From: Candidatus Poribacteria bacterium
Lineage (GTDB): Bacteria; Poribacteria; WGA-4E; WGA-3G
NCBI GenBank assembly: GCA_022821725.1
Contig: JAJEDB010000061.1
Span: 1-64,000, forward strand
DNA: 64,000 bases
Direction of reading: 5' to 3'
The notes below the pieces were generated by a model. It saw only the letters and a program-made list of their open reading frames with translations, ran no database searches and was not told where the DNA came from. This document shows positions 23,355-32,347 of the stretch, piece after piece. The translations under genes were made by a program, and so were the position numbers. Position 1 is the stretch's first letter. Each line of letters starts with the position of its first letter.

Positions 23355-26060
23355 TTACCGCAGTATCACCATTTTGCGCATAGGTGAAATTCCATCTGTT
23401 TGCAGTTGATAAAAGTAAACGCCACTCGCGACACTTTCCCCTAAACCGTTCCGTCCATCCCAATACGCCGCGCGACTTCTACCCGTGTAAAAGCCCGCGG
23501 ATTGATGCCCAAGTAGTAACGTGCGAACTACGATACCTTTCATATCGTAAATGGTGATATGCACGTCGCTACTATTTGCGAGTTGGTAGGGTATCCACGT
23601 CTCTGGGTTGAACGGATTGGGGTAGTTTGGCAGTAGTTGCGTGTCGTCAGGGAGTAGGGAAATCGTGGGTGCTGCCGCCGCTCCTTCGTCCACTTCAAAT
23701 CGAACGATTTCCGTAAAGTCTGCGCGAAGCGTGTTCCATGCTTTGTCATGCACATTCATCTCGGCGAGACCCCACGTGCCAGGTGCACTGCCGACAGGCA
23801 AAATAATCGTCTGGTGATAGGTCTTATAGACCGTTGGATCCCCTGAGAAATAGAGGTCCCCAGAACCCACATGATGATTAGAAAAATGCGTCCCACCCTG
23901 AGGATCGCGTAGCAGCATATCTGTGCCTGCATATCCACTAATGTTATCCTTAACCCTAAAAGTGATGTCAACTCGTGTCTCGCCATTCGGTGCTTTTGGT
24001 TGTGTCGGTTCTGCCTTGATGGTAATCCGATTTAGATCCAAAACAGGTGGTGTACTATCCGGGTTTGATGTCACGATGTTGATTGTGGCGGGGGACTCAT
24101 CAATGATTTCTTGCTCATCTGTTAACGCGTGCCCCGGGTCGGTGAAATATACACGCCCAGCATTCAAGGCAACGTCTTTCATGATAATATAATTAAGCGA
24201 GTACGTTCCGCCCTGAAGGTAGTCCGGGAAAATGAGACCAACACTTGCTTCACCGGTTTCTGGGTTGTATCCTCCCCAATCTTCGCGACGAGAATAGGTC
24301 TCTCTGTTCAGATCATTCAGTTGTGCATAAACACCCTGTATACCGTTTTTTTCGGTGAGTTGCCAACGGGCGGTAACGATTTGATAAGGTCTTCCGTTTT
24401 TGGTTGTGGCATCTGATAAAGAGAGTCGCATTGAGTTTTTGACATAAACCGGAGGTTCACAATCCGCAAGTGGGTTATCAATATAAAGTTTCCATCCCCA
24501 ATCGTTTTGCGATGTAAGTCGCTCGTTCCCTTGTGCATCCCCGATTCGGATTGCGTCAGGTCTCCAGTAACCATCTGCTGCATATTTTGATAACCTCGCC
24601 TGTCCACGCAGAATATGCCCAGAAGGAACACTCATTCCATTGGCATCAACAGGCGACATCCACGCGAGGTCAAAGAAGGTGCCTTTTTCACTAAAAACTC
24701 TGATATGTGCGTATTGTGCAGTATCTAAGTCACTCTCTCCATGAATCTCAATCTCTACTGTTATGAGTTTATCTTCCTCGGTTTCACCTTCTACCCGTAT
24801 GTCCACGCGTATAATCCTGCCTGGGTATACATAATCTGGATAAAGATTGTAAACCTCAAACGTCAAATCTTCGCGTATCTTTGAAATATAACGGGTGCCG
24901 TGCATAATCCTATTTTGGATGAATTCATATTTCGCAGGCGACCGTGAACGGAGCTTATCAGGATTTACAATGTAATAGCTAATGCTTTCTGCCATGTCTT
25001 CGTTTGGGTTTACACCGTGAGCATAAGCAGAGACGAACTCGACTTGCTTTGTCGTAGACCAGCCGTCTTTATCCTCTGGATTTTTGAACCAGCCACCGAG
25101 TTTTATCCAGTCCTGCTTGAGCTGCTCATCAAAGAGATGATGCCATAAAAAGTGTGCCTTCTCATGGAGAATCAAACGATGGATAGAATCGAGACCTTGT
25201 TCCTTAAAAGCAGACTCCATAAACTCAATATAACCTACAGTGGGCCAGGCGATCGCCGCGGCAGTTGGGTGGAGAGGATGCGGGGTCCCATCTAACCGCC
25301 GAACAAAATAGTTGAGCCCCGGAGTCTTGATCATACCTGTCGGGAATTCCTCAAGCATGGAGATTAATGCTATCAGTTCTGCATTTTTGAATTCAGAAAA
25401 ACGTCCTGCATGTTCACCCGTTGTATGCCGCGTGAGTTCAGTATAGTCTGGGATATTTATACTGACAGCATAGCGTTCTTGCAATATCCGCTCAAGTCCG
25501 TATCTATCCGCACCGTTATCGGTAACAAAGCGAACCACAGCATGGTGGAGGCGTTTGGAGAAATATCTGCCCCGCACACCTTCAATTTCTGCTAACAGCG
25601 GTGTCGCATGCACAAACACCTCTTCAGCGATAGTAACAATTTTCTGTCCATCTCGGTATTCCCCCGAAATGTCATCTTGGATGTGACGGTTGCTTAACCG
25701 CCACACAGAGACTTCCACTCTGGGGTTTTTTACATAAAGAATGTTTGTTTCTTGGGGTATGGATTCAAAAGTTTGTAGTAACCTATACGCATGCCCTGGA
25801 CTCCACTCGGGACCCAGATACACGGAATACTTCCACATCAATGCTAAAGATGCACTGTGCGATGCCACTTCTATCGGTTCATCTAACAGCGTCACTTGCA
25901 CAGGTTCAACGATGGTCGCACTTTCACTGCCTTCTGGGGTTTCATCTATTTCCCAGTGGTAGGTAAAGGCTGTGCTTAAAGAAACGATGCTACCAAAAAG
26001 GGTAGCAAAAATGAACACACCAATAACCATAAATGTTGTTCGTTCAAGTGTATGCTTCAT
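23355..26060 (-). CDS. large secreted HExxH protein with C-terminal sorting-type module
   Basis: 901-residue exported protein. An N-terminal signal/anchor is followed by a region whose centre holds H299-E-K-A-H303, a zincin HExxH motif. Later parts have beta-sandwich character (Ca-binding-like DDTQLL, VKDNISGYAGTD). The C-terminus has YPNPFNPETWIPYQL followed by a FlgD-like Ig fold ending VASGVYFYQLQTDG and MRKMVILR, as in T9SS-type or similar secreted proteins. I infer a cell-surface or secreted metallopeptidase. The third zinc ligand is not certain (a candidate is Glu in DMAESISYY). AAAGGACGG precedes the ATG. Confidence 0.75.
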   Translation of the reverse strand: MKHTLERTTFMVIGVFIFATLFGSIVSLSTAFTYHWEIDETPEGSESATIVEPVQVTLLDEPIEVASHSASLALMWKYSVYLGPEWSPGHAYRLLQTFESIPQETNILYVKNPRVEVSVWRLSNRHIQDDISGEYRDGQKIVTIAEEVFVHATPLLAEIEGVRGRYFSKRLHHAVVRFVTDNGADRYGLERILQERYAVSINIPDYTELTRHTTGEHAGRFSEFKNAELIALISMLEEFPTGMIKTPGLNYFVRRLDGTPHPLHPTAAAIAWPTVGYIEFMESAFKEQGLDSIHRLILHEKAHFLWHHLFDEQLKQDWIKLGGWFKNPEDKDGWSTTKQVEFVSAYAHGVNPNEDMAESISYYIVNPDKLRSRSPAKYEFIQNRIMHGTRYISKIREDLTFEVYNLYPDYVYPGRIIRVDIRVEGETEEDKLITVEIEIHGESDLDTAQYAHIRVFSEKGTFFDLAWMSPVDANGMSVPSGHILRGQARLSKYAADGYWRPDAIRIGDAQGNERLTSQNDWGWKLYIDNPLADCEPPVYVKNSMRLSLSDATTKNGRPYQIVTARWQLTEKNGIQGVYAQLNDLNRETYSRREDWGGYNPETGEASVGLIFPDYLQGGTYSLNYIIMKDVALNAGRVYFTDPGHALTDEQEIIDESPATINIVTSNPDSTPPVLDLNRITIKAEPTQPKAPNGETRVDITFRVKDNISGYAGTDMLLRDPQGGTHFSNHHVGSGDLYFSGDPTVYKTYHQTIILPVGSAPGTWGLAEMNVHDKAWNTLRADFTEIVRFEVDEGAAAAPTISLLPDDTQLLPNYPNPFNPETWIPYQLANSSDVHITIYDMKGIVVRTLLLGHQSAGFYTGRSRAAYWDGRNGLGESVASGVYFYQLQTDGISPMRKMVILR

Positions 26061-26086
26061 AATTACCGTCCTTTAAAGCCACTAAA

Positions 26087-26452
26087 TTAGCCACTGTTTT
26101 CTAACTCGTCCAACCACTTTTGTATGATAGAGTCCTCTACTCCTTGTGCTTCCAAATCTTCGGCAACCATAGCGCGTGCCACCGCGGGACCACCAACAGT
26201 CAATGGGGATTCTGGTTTCTCTGACCATTCGTGGTATATATTTTGGGCACGAGTTTTGAGAATTTCTTCCGATCTCTTTCTGCGTTGACGTTTACGTTCC
26301 CTTACTCTATGTTTTGGGGCGTATGGGTTATCTATTTTTTTACGCAACAAGTAGATTTGGGATGCACAATTTTTCGTGCGGTTGATTGTTTGCTTGATTA
26401 ATTTGTCGTGTGAATCACAACGGGGTTTTGATATGTAAAAATTCCTTGTCAA
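26087..26452 (-). CDS. small basic protein, uncertain start
   Basis: Frame of 121 codons, with a very basic middle (HRVRERKRQRRKRSEE) and an acidic C-terminal part (MVAEDLEAQGVEDSIIQKWLDEL). The only available starts are TTG 26452, without a ribosome binding site and inside the promoter of the divergent tRNA pair, or internal codons. Follows the large secreted protein's start at 27 bases. Not recognised; codon use in the C-terminal half looks coding. Confidence 0.5.
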   Translation of the reverse strand: MTRNFYISKPRCDSHDKLIKQTINRTKNCASQIYLLRKKIDNPYAPKHRVRERKRQRRKRSEEILKTRAQNIYHEWSEKPESPLTVGGPAVARAMVAEDLEAQGVEDSIIQKWLDELENSG

Positions 26453-26474
26453 AATTTTATCTTTTTGCTACAAT
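26446..26474 (+). promoter_or_regulatory. promoter of the tandem tRNA genes
   Basis: TTGTCA (26446-26451), 17-base spacer, TACAAT (26469-26474). Transcription would begin near 26481, just before a perfect hairpin and the two tRNAs. Confidence 0.65.
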
Positions 26475-26487
26475 GTTGTATATAAAT

Positions 26488-26515
26488 AAAATGGGACGCG
26501 CGAACGTCCCATTTT
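26488..26515 (+). promoter_or_regulatory. perfect 11-bp leader hairpin before the tRNA genes
   Basis: AAAATGGGACG (26488-26498), 6-base loop, CGTCCCATTTT (26505-26515). It lies at the predicted 5' end of the tRNA transcript. Could be an attenuator, a processing signal or a terminator for transcription from the left. Confidence 0.6.
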
Positions 26516-26521
26516 GAGTTA

Positions 26522-26594
26522 AGGCGGGTAGAGAAATGGTTAACTCCTCTGGTTGCCATCCAGATGTTTGCGGGTTCGATTCCCGTCTCGTCTT
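26522..26594 (+). tRNA. tRNA-like gene, anticodon GCC (Gly)
   Basis: Folds as a 73-base class I tRNA without encoded CCA. The acceptor stem pairs AGGCGGG with CTCGTCT (two G-U pairs), U8, D arm GAG/CTC with GG in the loop, anticodon stem TCTGG/CCAGA with loop TTGCCAT (anticodon 26555-26557), 5-base variable loop, T arm GCGGG/CCCGT with loop TTCGATT, and discriminator U73. By anticodon it reads GGC/GGU (glycine), and U73 agrees with bacterial tRNA-Gly. The A1-U72 first pair and the unusual D arm do not look like a housekeeping tRNA-Gly. Near-identical in D and T arms to the next gene, 5 bases downstream. Confidence 0.75.
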
Positions 26595-26599
26595 TATAT

Positions 26600-26672
26600 G
26601 GCGGAGTAGAGAAACGGTTAACTCTTCTGATTGCTACTCAGATGTTTGCGGGTTCGATTCCCGTCTTCGCCT
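26600..26672 (+). tRNA. tRNA-like gene, anticodon GCT in a class I body
   Basis: 73 bases. Acceptor GGCGGAG/CTTCGCC, D arm GAG/CTC, anticodon stem TCTGA/TCAGA with loop TTGCTAC (anticodon GCT, 26633-26635), 5-base variable loop, T arm identical to the first gene, U73. Anticodon GCU decodes AGC/AGU serine codons, but bacterial tRNA-Ser has a long variable arm and G73, both absent here. The body is Gly-like and shared with the first gene, so the pair looks like a duplication with diverged anticodon arms. Amino acid identity is uncertain: possible missense tRNA, specialised non-translational tRNA or pseudogene. Confidence 0.7.
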
Positions 26673-26770
26673 TAACTCGTAGATATTTTACAAGTTAATC
26701 AACTTTTTGTCAAGGAAATCGTGCGGAATTTTAGCGATTACCGCACAGTATCCGAGCAATTTTGGGGAAA

Positions 26771-27133
26771 TCAGCGTGTTATATACGTTTTATCCCATGT
26801 CGCATCGTATATAACACCTTGAGAGTCAACGAACAGATATACGATTCTATAGAGATCTTGGTTTTTCCCCGCAATCATTCCAGCGAAAACTGACTGTGTA
26901 GTTATATCTTCGCGCCAAGCGTAAACATGGCGCGATTTCCCAGCTCCTAAATTAATTGTCTGAAATGGGTTAAGATTCGGATTGACTCTGACAAATTCTT
27001 CCAGCGTCTTGCCCTTCCATGAATTTACAAAGTAATTAGCTTGAATATCAAGCGTTTGCATAGATGCACACCCACACCAGAATGCGATTATGAACAGGAA
27101 AATAAATGTTGCAAGATACAAGTCTTTCCTCAT
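26771..27133 (-). CDS. small lipoprotein
   Basis: 120 residues with a hydrophobic signal ending in the lipobox WCGC-AS. The mature part opens with NSWKGKTLEEFVRVNPNLNP, a pattern seen in small BamE/SmpA-like or conserved outer-membrane lipoproteins that bind near a tryptophan-glycine turn. Then beta-type sequence (HVYAWREDI, RIVYLFVDSQGVIYDATW). AGGGGATTT precedes the ATG. It is followed (on the - strand, 5' side) by another lipoprotein gene 36 bases upstream; the two may be co-transcribed. Function not identified. Confidence 0.75.
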   Translation of the reverse strand: MRKDLYLATFIFLFIIAFWCGCASMQTLDIQANYFVNSWKGKTLEEFVRVNPNLNPFQTINLGAGKSRHVYAWREDITTQSVFAGMIAGKNQDLYRIVYLFVDSQGVIYDATWDKTYITR

Positions 27134-27169
27134 AAATCCCCTACAAAATAAGTGCGTTTGCTTGAATTC

Positions 27170-27775
27170 TTATTCTGGCTGATTGCGAAAGACGCAAGGA
27201 TCCCACCAGTTGGCATCCAAACGGACGGTGTAATAAACATCTGTTTGGTCTATAATAGTAACCCAATCTCTGACAAGCCACCAGTGGTCATCCATATCTA
27301 ATTGATTTGTCGCCCAAGTACCTGGCAAAGAATTCTTGAATATTTCTCGTTCTTCTCTGATTCTGAAATGAACAAATACGTGTTCAGGTGCGTCTCCCAC
27401 AGAATTGCTTCCGCAGTATTCTTCAGCCCATTCTTTGGTGTCATTGAACAAGTTGGTCACTACTTCAGACTGATATGCTTCTTGTGCGGTATCAACCATC
27501 ACAAAATCTGTACCATACTCTTCTCGATTTTGTTGGAGTTCTGCTGAAGTATCATGATAGACTCTATCTGTGTCTAATATATCAGCACCTTCGGGGATAG
27601 TAGGTTCTGGCGGTAAATCTATATCAGTGAAAATATCAGTGCCAGGTGTTTCATCGGTTGTTGGTTGTTCAGTTACAGGTTTTTCGGACATTACGGGCTT
27701 TAGCATTTGTTGCCCACGATCACATCCGAAAATCAACAAAAATACAATCAAAAACGATGCTTGAAACGGTTTCAT
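27170..27775 (-). CDS. lipoprotein with Pro/Thr-rich linker
   Basis: 201-residue lipoprotein. ATG 27775 is chosen because AAGGAAG lies 4 bases before it and it begins the signal peptide MKPFQASFLIVFLLIFGC with the mature cysteine at the end. A Pro/Thr/Glu-rich linker (about residues 25-75) spaces the globular C-terminal domain from the membrane. That domain is rich in W and D (DDHWWLVRDWVTIIDQTDVYY) and ends in NWWDPCVF. Not recognised. The first gene of a two-lipoprotein unit; a GTAG/CTAC palindrome lies just upstream. Confidence 0.75.
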   Translation of the reverse strand: MKPFQASFLIVFLLIFGCDRGQQMLKPVMSEKPVTEQPTTDETPGTDIFTDIDLPPEPTIPEGADILDTDRVYHDTSAELQQNREEYGTDFVMVDTAQEAYQSEVVTNLFNDTKEWAEEYCGSNSVGDAPEHVFVHFRIREEREIFKNSLPGTWATNQLDMDDHWWLVRDWVTIIDQTDVYYTVRLDANWWDPCVFRNQPE

Positions 27776-27794
27776 GGAATCTTCCTTATAAGCG

Positions 27795-27821
27795 GTGAAG
27801 GGCAAAAGCCCTTCACCCTAC
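27795..27821 (-). repeat. REP-like palindrome R8
   Basis: Perfect 9-bp stem GTGAAGGGC/GCCCTTCAC with loop AAAA (27795-27816), then CCCTAC; on the - strand this is GTAG plus hairpin. It lies 20 bases upstream of the lipoprotein start. Confidence 0.65.
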
Positions 27822-28026
27822 AGTGTAAATTTTAGAATAGCAGCATAGTTGGCGTAAATATCCCAAACAGGATTAGATAAGCTAACCCCTAAAGGACATT
27901 CAAAAAAAGAATCTTGCTCTGTGTAGCATGTGCTACAATCTTTTTTAAAGAGATAAAAAAGACCATTTACTGAACTAAAATCTACGTTATTATGCTGTTT
28001 TTTAAAGAGGATGCATAGTTTTCCCC

Positions 28027-28102
28027 GCATAGTTACCCGATCTCACTCGGTCAGGCAGAGACCGCGCCAAGCGGCGCGGGTGAGATTCTCTGCCAACTAT
28101 GC
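28027..28102. repeat. nested palindrome, about 76 bases
   Basis: Outer arms GCATAGTT (28027-28034) and AACTATGC (28095-28102), with a second GCATAGTT at 28013. Inside are GCAGAGA/TCTCTGC arms and GCGCC/GGCGC around AAGC, plus ATCTCAC/GTGAGAT. Folds as a long multi-bulged hairpin. Could be a MITE-like element or a structured RNA. Confidence 0.6.
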
Positions 28103-28285
28103 AAAAACAATTATACTTCAAAGCAAAATGAATGTCAAATGAAAACCTTAATTTTAATTTCGCAAACAATAAAATTGTCCAGACTTTAGGAAAGGTCAAT
28201 CTTTTCGCGCTTCTTGCATTAAAAATGGGTAATTTTGATTGTGAAGGATGATTGGGGTCTGTAGGCACGTGGGTTGGAGATTAAC

Positions 28286-28317
28286 GATAGGGCGAGACGT
28301 GGGTGCCTCACCCTATC
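28286..28317. terminator. palindrome downstream of pckG
   Basis: GATAGGGCGAG (28286-28296) and CTCACCCTATC (28307-28317), 10 of 11 paired, 18 bases past the pckG stop. Possible terminator or member of the REP-like family; no long T tract. Confidence 0.45.
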
Positions 28318-28334
28318 ATAGGAGTTGATCGGTT

Positions 28335-30128
28335 CTATTGCTTTTCGCGGAGACGCGCTTCTAACGCTGCCAATTCATCGGACAACGCTTCCGGAAGTGT
28401 TTCCTCGAAACGTGCGTAATGTTCTCGAATGGATGCAATTTCGTTGAGCCATTCTTCGACATCGACATCCAAGAGTTCTGCCATCTGCTCGTCTGTTACG
28501 TCTAATCCGCTAATATCAATCGCACCCGATTCAGGTAAATAACCGATCGGTGTTTCAACTGCCTCCCCTTGACCAGAGACACGTTCCACGATCCATTTCA
28601 GCACACGACTGTTTTCGCCGAAGCCGGGCCAGAGCCATCCGCCGTCAGCGTCTTTACGGAACCAATTGACATAGAAAATCTTCGGCAGTTTGCTGGCATC
28701 GGTGTTTTTCCCCATCTCCAACCAGTGTGCGAAGTAATCGCCCATGTTATAGCCACAGAACGGGAGCATCGCCATCGGATCGCGTCGGAGTTCACCGACT
28801 GTGCCTGCGGCGGCGGCTGTGCGTTCGGAGGAAGCGATAGAGCCGATAAAGGTGCCGTGTTGCCAATCAAACGCTTCAAATACGAGGGGGACAGTCGTGG
28901 CACGGCGCCCACCGAAAAGGATTGCCGAGATCGGAACGCCGTTCGGATTTTCCCAGTTCGGGTCGATGATCGGGCATTGCGCCGCCGGGGTGGTATAGCG
29001 TGAATTTGGGTGTGCCGCTGTTTTTTCATCACCGGGATGCCACGTTTCACCAAGCCAACTGGTGAGGGTTTCGGGGAGCTCTTCGCTCATCTCTTCCCAC
29101 CAGACATCACCATCTTCTGTGAGGGCGGCATTCGTGAAGATCGAGTTTGAGGCGAGCGTATGCATCGCATTCGGGTTGGTGTCCATTGATGTTCCGGGTG
29201 CCACCCCGAAGAAGCCCGCTTCAGGGTTAATCGCGTAGAGCCTTCCGTCTTCACCGAATTTCATCCATGCGATGTCGTCACCGATGGTCTCTGCTTTCCA
29301 ACCAGGGATGGTTGGCGTCAGCATCGCGAGGTTCGTCTTACCACAGGCACTTGGGAACGCTGCAGCGATATAAGTTTTCTCGCCTTCCGGACTCGTGAGT
29401 CCCAAAATGAGCATGTGTTCTGCCATCCATCCATCGTTTTTCGCCATAATAGAGGCGATACGGAGGGCATAGCATTTTTTGCCGAGCAGGGCGTTTCCAC
29501 CGTAGCCGCTACCGTAGGACCAAATGGAACGTTCCTCCGGAAAATGGACGATGTATTTGTTATCCGAATCGCAGGGCCAGACGACATCGGCTTGTCCGGG
29601 TTCCAACGGCATGCCGACGGAGTGTAGACACGGCACAAAGTCACCGTCTTCGCCTAAGACATCTAACACGGCACTGCCCATGCGGGTCATAATCCGCATG
29701 TTCACAACAACGTAGGGCGAATCGCTAATTTCTACGCCGATGTGTGAAATGGGGGAACCGAGCGGTCCCATACTGAACGGCACAACATACATCGTCCTGC
29801 CTTTCATGCAACCCTTGAAAAGCCCTTTGAGGGTTTCTTTCATCTCATCGGGATTGTGCCAGTTGTTTGTCGGTCCTGCTTCGAGTGGCGTTTTCGCGCA
29901 GATAAACGTTCGGTCTTCAACGCGCGCGACATCGGCAGGATCAGAACGCGCCAGGTAACTCCCTGGACGTTTTTCAGGGTCTAAGCGAATAAAGGTCCCT
30001 TTTTGAACTAATTCTTCGCAGAGTCGATCGTTTTCTTCTTGAGAACCATCACACCAGTAGATAGAATCGGGTTCGCAAAGCGCAGCGGCTTCTTCGACCC
30101 AACTCTGTAATTTCTTGTTTTTGGTCAT
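28335..30128 (-). CDS. pckG: phosphoenolpyruvate carboxykinase (GTP)
   Basis: Catalyses oxaloacetate + GTP to PEP + GDP + CO2, the first committed step of gluconeogenesis. The 597 residues match the GTP-dependent family. The P-loop [10 protein letters not shown] includes the reactive C262 characteristic of GTP-PEPCK. Further motifs are [10 protein letters not shown] (metal and nucleotide binding), [15 protein letters not shown] and FGGRR. The substrate-binding [12 protein letters not shown] segment is also clear. GGAGG precedes the ATG. Monocistronic; flanked by the Omp85 gene upstream. Confidence 0.98.
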   Translation of the reverse strand: MTKNKKLQSWVEEAAALCEPDSIYWCDGSQEENDRLCEELVQKGTFIRLDPEKRPGSYLARSDPADVARVEDRTFICAKTPLEAGPTNNWHNPDEMKETLKGLFKGCMKGRTMYVVPFSMGPLGSPISHIGVEISDSPYVVVNMRIMTRMGSAVLDVLGEDGDFVPCLHSVGMPLEPGQADVVWPCDSDNKYIVHFPEERSIWSYGSGYGGNALLGKKCYALRIASIMAKNDGWMAEHMLILGLTSPEGEKTYIAAAFPSACGKTNLAMLTPTIPGWKAETIGDDIAWMKFGEDGRLYAINPEAGFFGVAPGTSMDTNPNAMHTLASNSIFTNAALTEDGDVWWEEMSEELPETLTSWLGETWHPGDEKTAAHPNSRYTTPAAQCPIIDPNWENPNGVPISAILFGGRRATTVPLVFEAFDWQHGTFIGSIASSERTAAAAGTVGELRRDPMAMLPFCGYNMGDYFAHWLEMGKNTDASKLPKIFYVNWFRKDADGGWLWPGFGENSRVLKWIVERVSGQGEAVETPIGYLPESGAIDISGLDVTDEQMAELLDVDVEEWLNEIASIREHYARFEETLPEALSDELAALEARLREKQ

Positions 30129-30218
30129 CTAAACCTCCAATAATTGAATATTCTGGTTATTACTACCATATATAATTTTATAACATATTTCGGCACTTGG
30201 CAAATTAAAAGGTAGACG

Positions 30219-32159
30219 CTAAAACGCCGCGCCGAGATTAACGTGGATTTTTCCTCGCAAGAGGGAGTCTCCCGCGGCGAGTCCGTAATTGATGCGCAGG
30301 ATACCACCTCTGGATTCAAGCCGTGCCCCGAATCCATAACCGACACGAAGTGTATCAAAGACCGAGGGGGTTTCAATCAAGGTTACAGCCCCTAAATCCG
30401 TGAACACAAAAATTTGGGAATCCGGTCCGACGAGGAATCGGTATTCGAGATTAGCATACACACGGCGCGGTCCGGAGAACCAGTCTTCGTCGTATCCCCG
30501 TAAAGTGGTCGCACCCCCGAGATAGAAAAGTTCGGTTGGCGGAATATTGACACCCCATGCAGCGGCACCGTGGAGTTCAACAGCAACAGTCTGTTTGCGC
30601 CATGTTGGGAAATATTGTTGTAGAGAAAGCCATGCTTTTCGGAGACGAAAATCGCTCCGTGACACTTCAAAGGCGATGCTATCGCGCCGTCCGCGTGTCG
30701 GGTTGAGAAAATAGTCACGGGTATCTCGTGTTAAACGGAGTGTGACACTGTATTTCGTGCCGATGTAGGGCGTGGGTTCGGTGGGCGAAATGGCACCCGG
30801 ATCAGAAAATATAGGCGTTTGGAAATCAAGCGTGGGGGGTATCGCTGAGGGGAGACCTACATTTGGCACATTAATCCGTTTATATCCCAACGTCATAATT
30901 CCTTCAAAGACGCGTCCGAAATTCGTTGTCGCGCTTATACTCCCCGACTGTTCTTCGGAAACGGTTTCTGAGGCATTATCAGCAAAACCTTGGAGCTGCC
31001 CGCTATTGGGATTACGTTGTTCGAGTTGCCCGTATTCTATTCCGATGGTTAGGGGTTTGCCAAATATCCACGGTTCCGCGTAGCCGACCCGTAAAATCTT
31101 CAGCAGCCCGGATTTCCAATACAAGTTAACCTGTCTGCCCGTTCCTAAGAGGTTGGTTTCGCGGGCTTCAAGCACACCCGTGAGTTGTGGGGCAGCGTCA
31201 GTGTCTGCCTCCGGTGGCGCATATCCGACAACCCCGCTCAATTGTCCTGTGCGTGCTTCGGTCACTCGGGCGTGGAAATTGATACTATCTTCTGTGACAC
31301 CCGCTTCCAACACGTTCGGATCAACTTGATAGAAATATCCCAAATTTCGTAAGCGACGATAACTTGTGTCGATATCATGCTGTTTGAAGTTGTCATTCGG
31401 TTTCACGTGAATTTCTCGAAGGACCACCTTCGTTTTGGTTTTCTTGAGTCCGCTTACCTTGACTTCACCGATCCGAATCCGTGCCCCTTCTCGGATATTC
31501 AACTCGAAATTGATGGTGCCTGTTTCTGGCAAAAGCTGGATGTTCTTAGGCGCGATCTCAATTTTCGGGTATCCATGTTCACTGTACAACGCTTGGATGC
31601 GTTCGATTCCCTGTTCCAATGCCACCTGTGTAAAGGATCTTCCCTCTTTTATCCCGAATTGATCTCGAATTTCCGATTCCGAAAAGCGTTGATTTCCCGA
31701 AAATGTTAGCGTCCCAGTGCGGAGCGGTTTGCCTTCAACGATTTCTACGCTGATAGATACAGACGTTTCGCCGTTGCCGTGTTCATCTTCAGAAATCTTT
31801 GTGAGGGTGGGAGATGTTTCTGCGAATATATAGCCTGCGTCCCGATACCCTGTGGCGATGCGTTCAAACCCCGCTATAATTTCTTCACGAGAATAGGATT
31901 TTTCTTCCTGCCATCCAAACAGTGTTATCAGTTTTTTCTCATTTAAATGGGTATTCCCATTAAAACGGAGGTGGCGAATACGGTAGTATGCTTGTGCCGT
32001 TCCTTCTGTATCCTCGTTTGGTGATATGATTGATTCTTCCGCGGGAGTGCGCTGTTCAAGATCCTCTGCGCCATACAACAGTGTTTGCGGATGACTTGCC
32101 AGACAAAAGAGAACGCCACTGAAAAACAGTATGAATTGTGGAAGTTGGGATCTATACAT
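30219..32159 (-). CDS. Omp85-family outer-membrane protein (BamA/TamA-like)
   Basis: 646-residue outer-membrane protein. A signal peptide is followed by three POTRA domains (beginning near IRHLRFNGNTHLNEKK, GTLTFSGNQRFSESE and IGEVKVSGLKKTKTK), then a 16-strand barrel (bacterial surface antigen, D15) from about residue 300. The barrel carries LGGATTLRGYDED, the conserved (V/G)RGY loop-6 motif of Omp85 proteins, and ends LNLGAAF. Three POTRA domains and the size fit TamA rather than BamA (five POTRA). Role: insertion or assembly of outer-membrane proteins. GGAGAG precedes the ATG. No TamB-like gene adjacent. Confidence 0.92.
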   Translation of the reverse strand: MYRSQLPQFILFFSGVLFCLASHPQTLLYGAEDLEQRTPAEESIISPNEDTEGTAQAYYRIRHLRFNGNTHLNEKKLITLFGWQEEKSYSREEIIAGFERIATGYRDAGYIFAETSPTLTKISEDEHGNGETSVSISVEIVEGKPLRTGTLTFSGNQRFSESEIRDQFGIKEGRSFTQVALEQGIERIQALYSEHGYPKIEIAPKNIQLLPETGTINFELNIREGARIRIGEVKVSGLKKTKTKVVLREIHVKPNDNFKQHDIDTSYRRLRNLGYFYQVDPNVLEAGVTEDSINFHARVTEARTGQLSGVVGYAPPEADTDAAPQLTGVLEARETNLLGTGRQVNLYWKSGLLKILRVGYAEPWIFGKPLTIGIEYGQLEQRNPNSGQLQGFADNASETVSEEQSGSISATTNFGRVFEGIMTLGYKRINVPNVGLPSAIPPTLDFQTPIFSDPGAISPTEPTPYIGTKYSVTLRLTRDTRDYFLNPTRGRRDSIAFEVSRSDFRLRKAWLSLQQYFPTWRKQTVAVELHGAAAWGVNIPPTELFYLGGATTLRGYDEDWFSGPRRVYANLEYRFLVGPDSQIFVFTDLGAVTLIETPSVFDTLRVGYGFGARLESRGGILRINYGLAAGDSLLRGKIHVNLGAAF

Positions 32160-32318
32160 CTATTCTCTCCATTGGATCAGTGCCTATGCATCGACAGTAA
32201 TTTTACCATGCACACGACGCTATAGGCAAACCAATGCTTCAATAGAGACGGTTCCCTGATTGCGACCTTGTGAGAAATCAAGCGTTAGTTAATGCAATAC
32301 CTTGGTGAAGAAAAAAAC

Positions 32319-32347
32319 TTGATAAAAATTTGAAATTGTGGTATCAT
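32319..32347 (+). promoter_or_regulatory. promoter for the radical SAM/ECF ATPase operon
   Basis: TTGATA (32319-32324), 17-base spacer, TATCAT (32342-32347), 90 bases before the start codon. Confidence 0.6.

Larger units (their letters stand above)
27822..28334. other. non-coding region with complex palindromes
   Basis: No supported gene. Two short - strand frames (ending 27818 and 28002) lack start signals. The one ending at 27818 finishes DIYANYAAILKFTL, which might be a remnant beta-strand of a lost barrel. Contains the nested palindrome 28027-28102 and the terminator-like repeat 28286-28317. Confidence 0.5.

Noticed and set aside
23355..23463. Longer N-terminus (to 23463) for the Rpn-like gene
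   Set aside because: Would overlap the coding end of the secreted HExxH gene; the family N-terminus begins at 23310.
27818..28268. Two - strand frames in the region between lipoprotein and pckG
   Set aside because: No start signals, cross the nested palindrome, low-complexity or unlikely composition; at most a barrel remnant at 27818.
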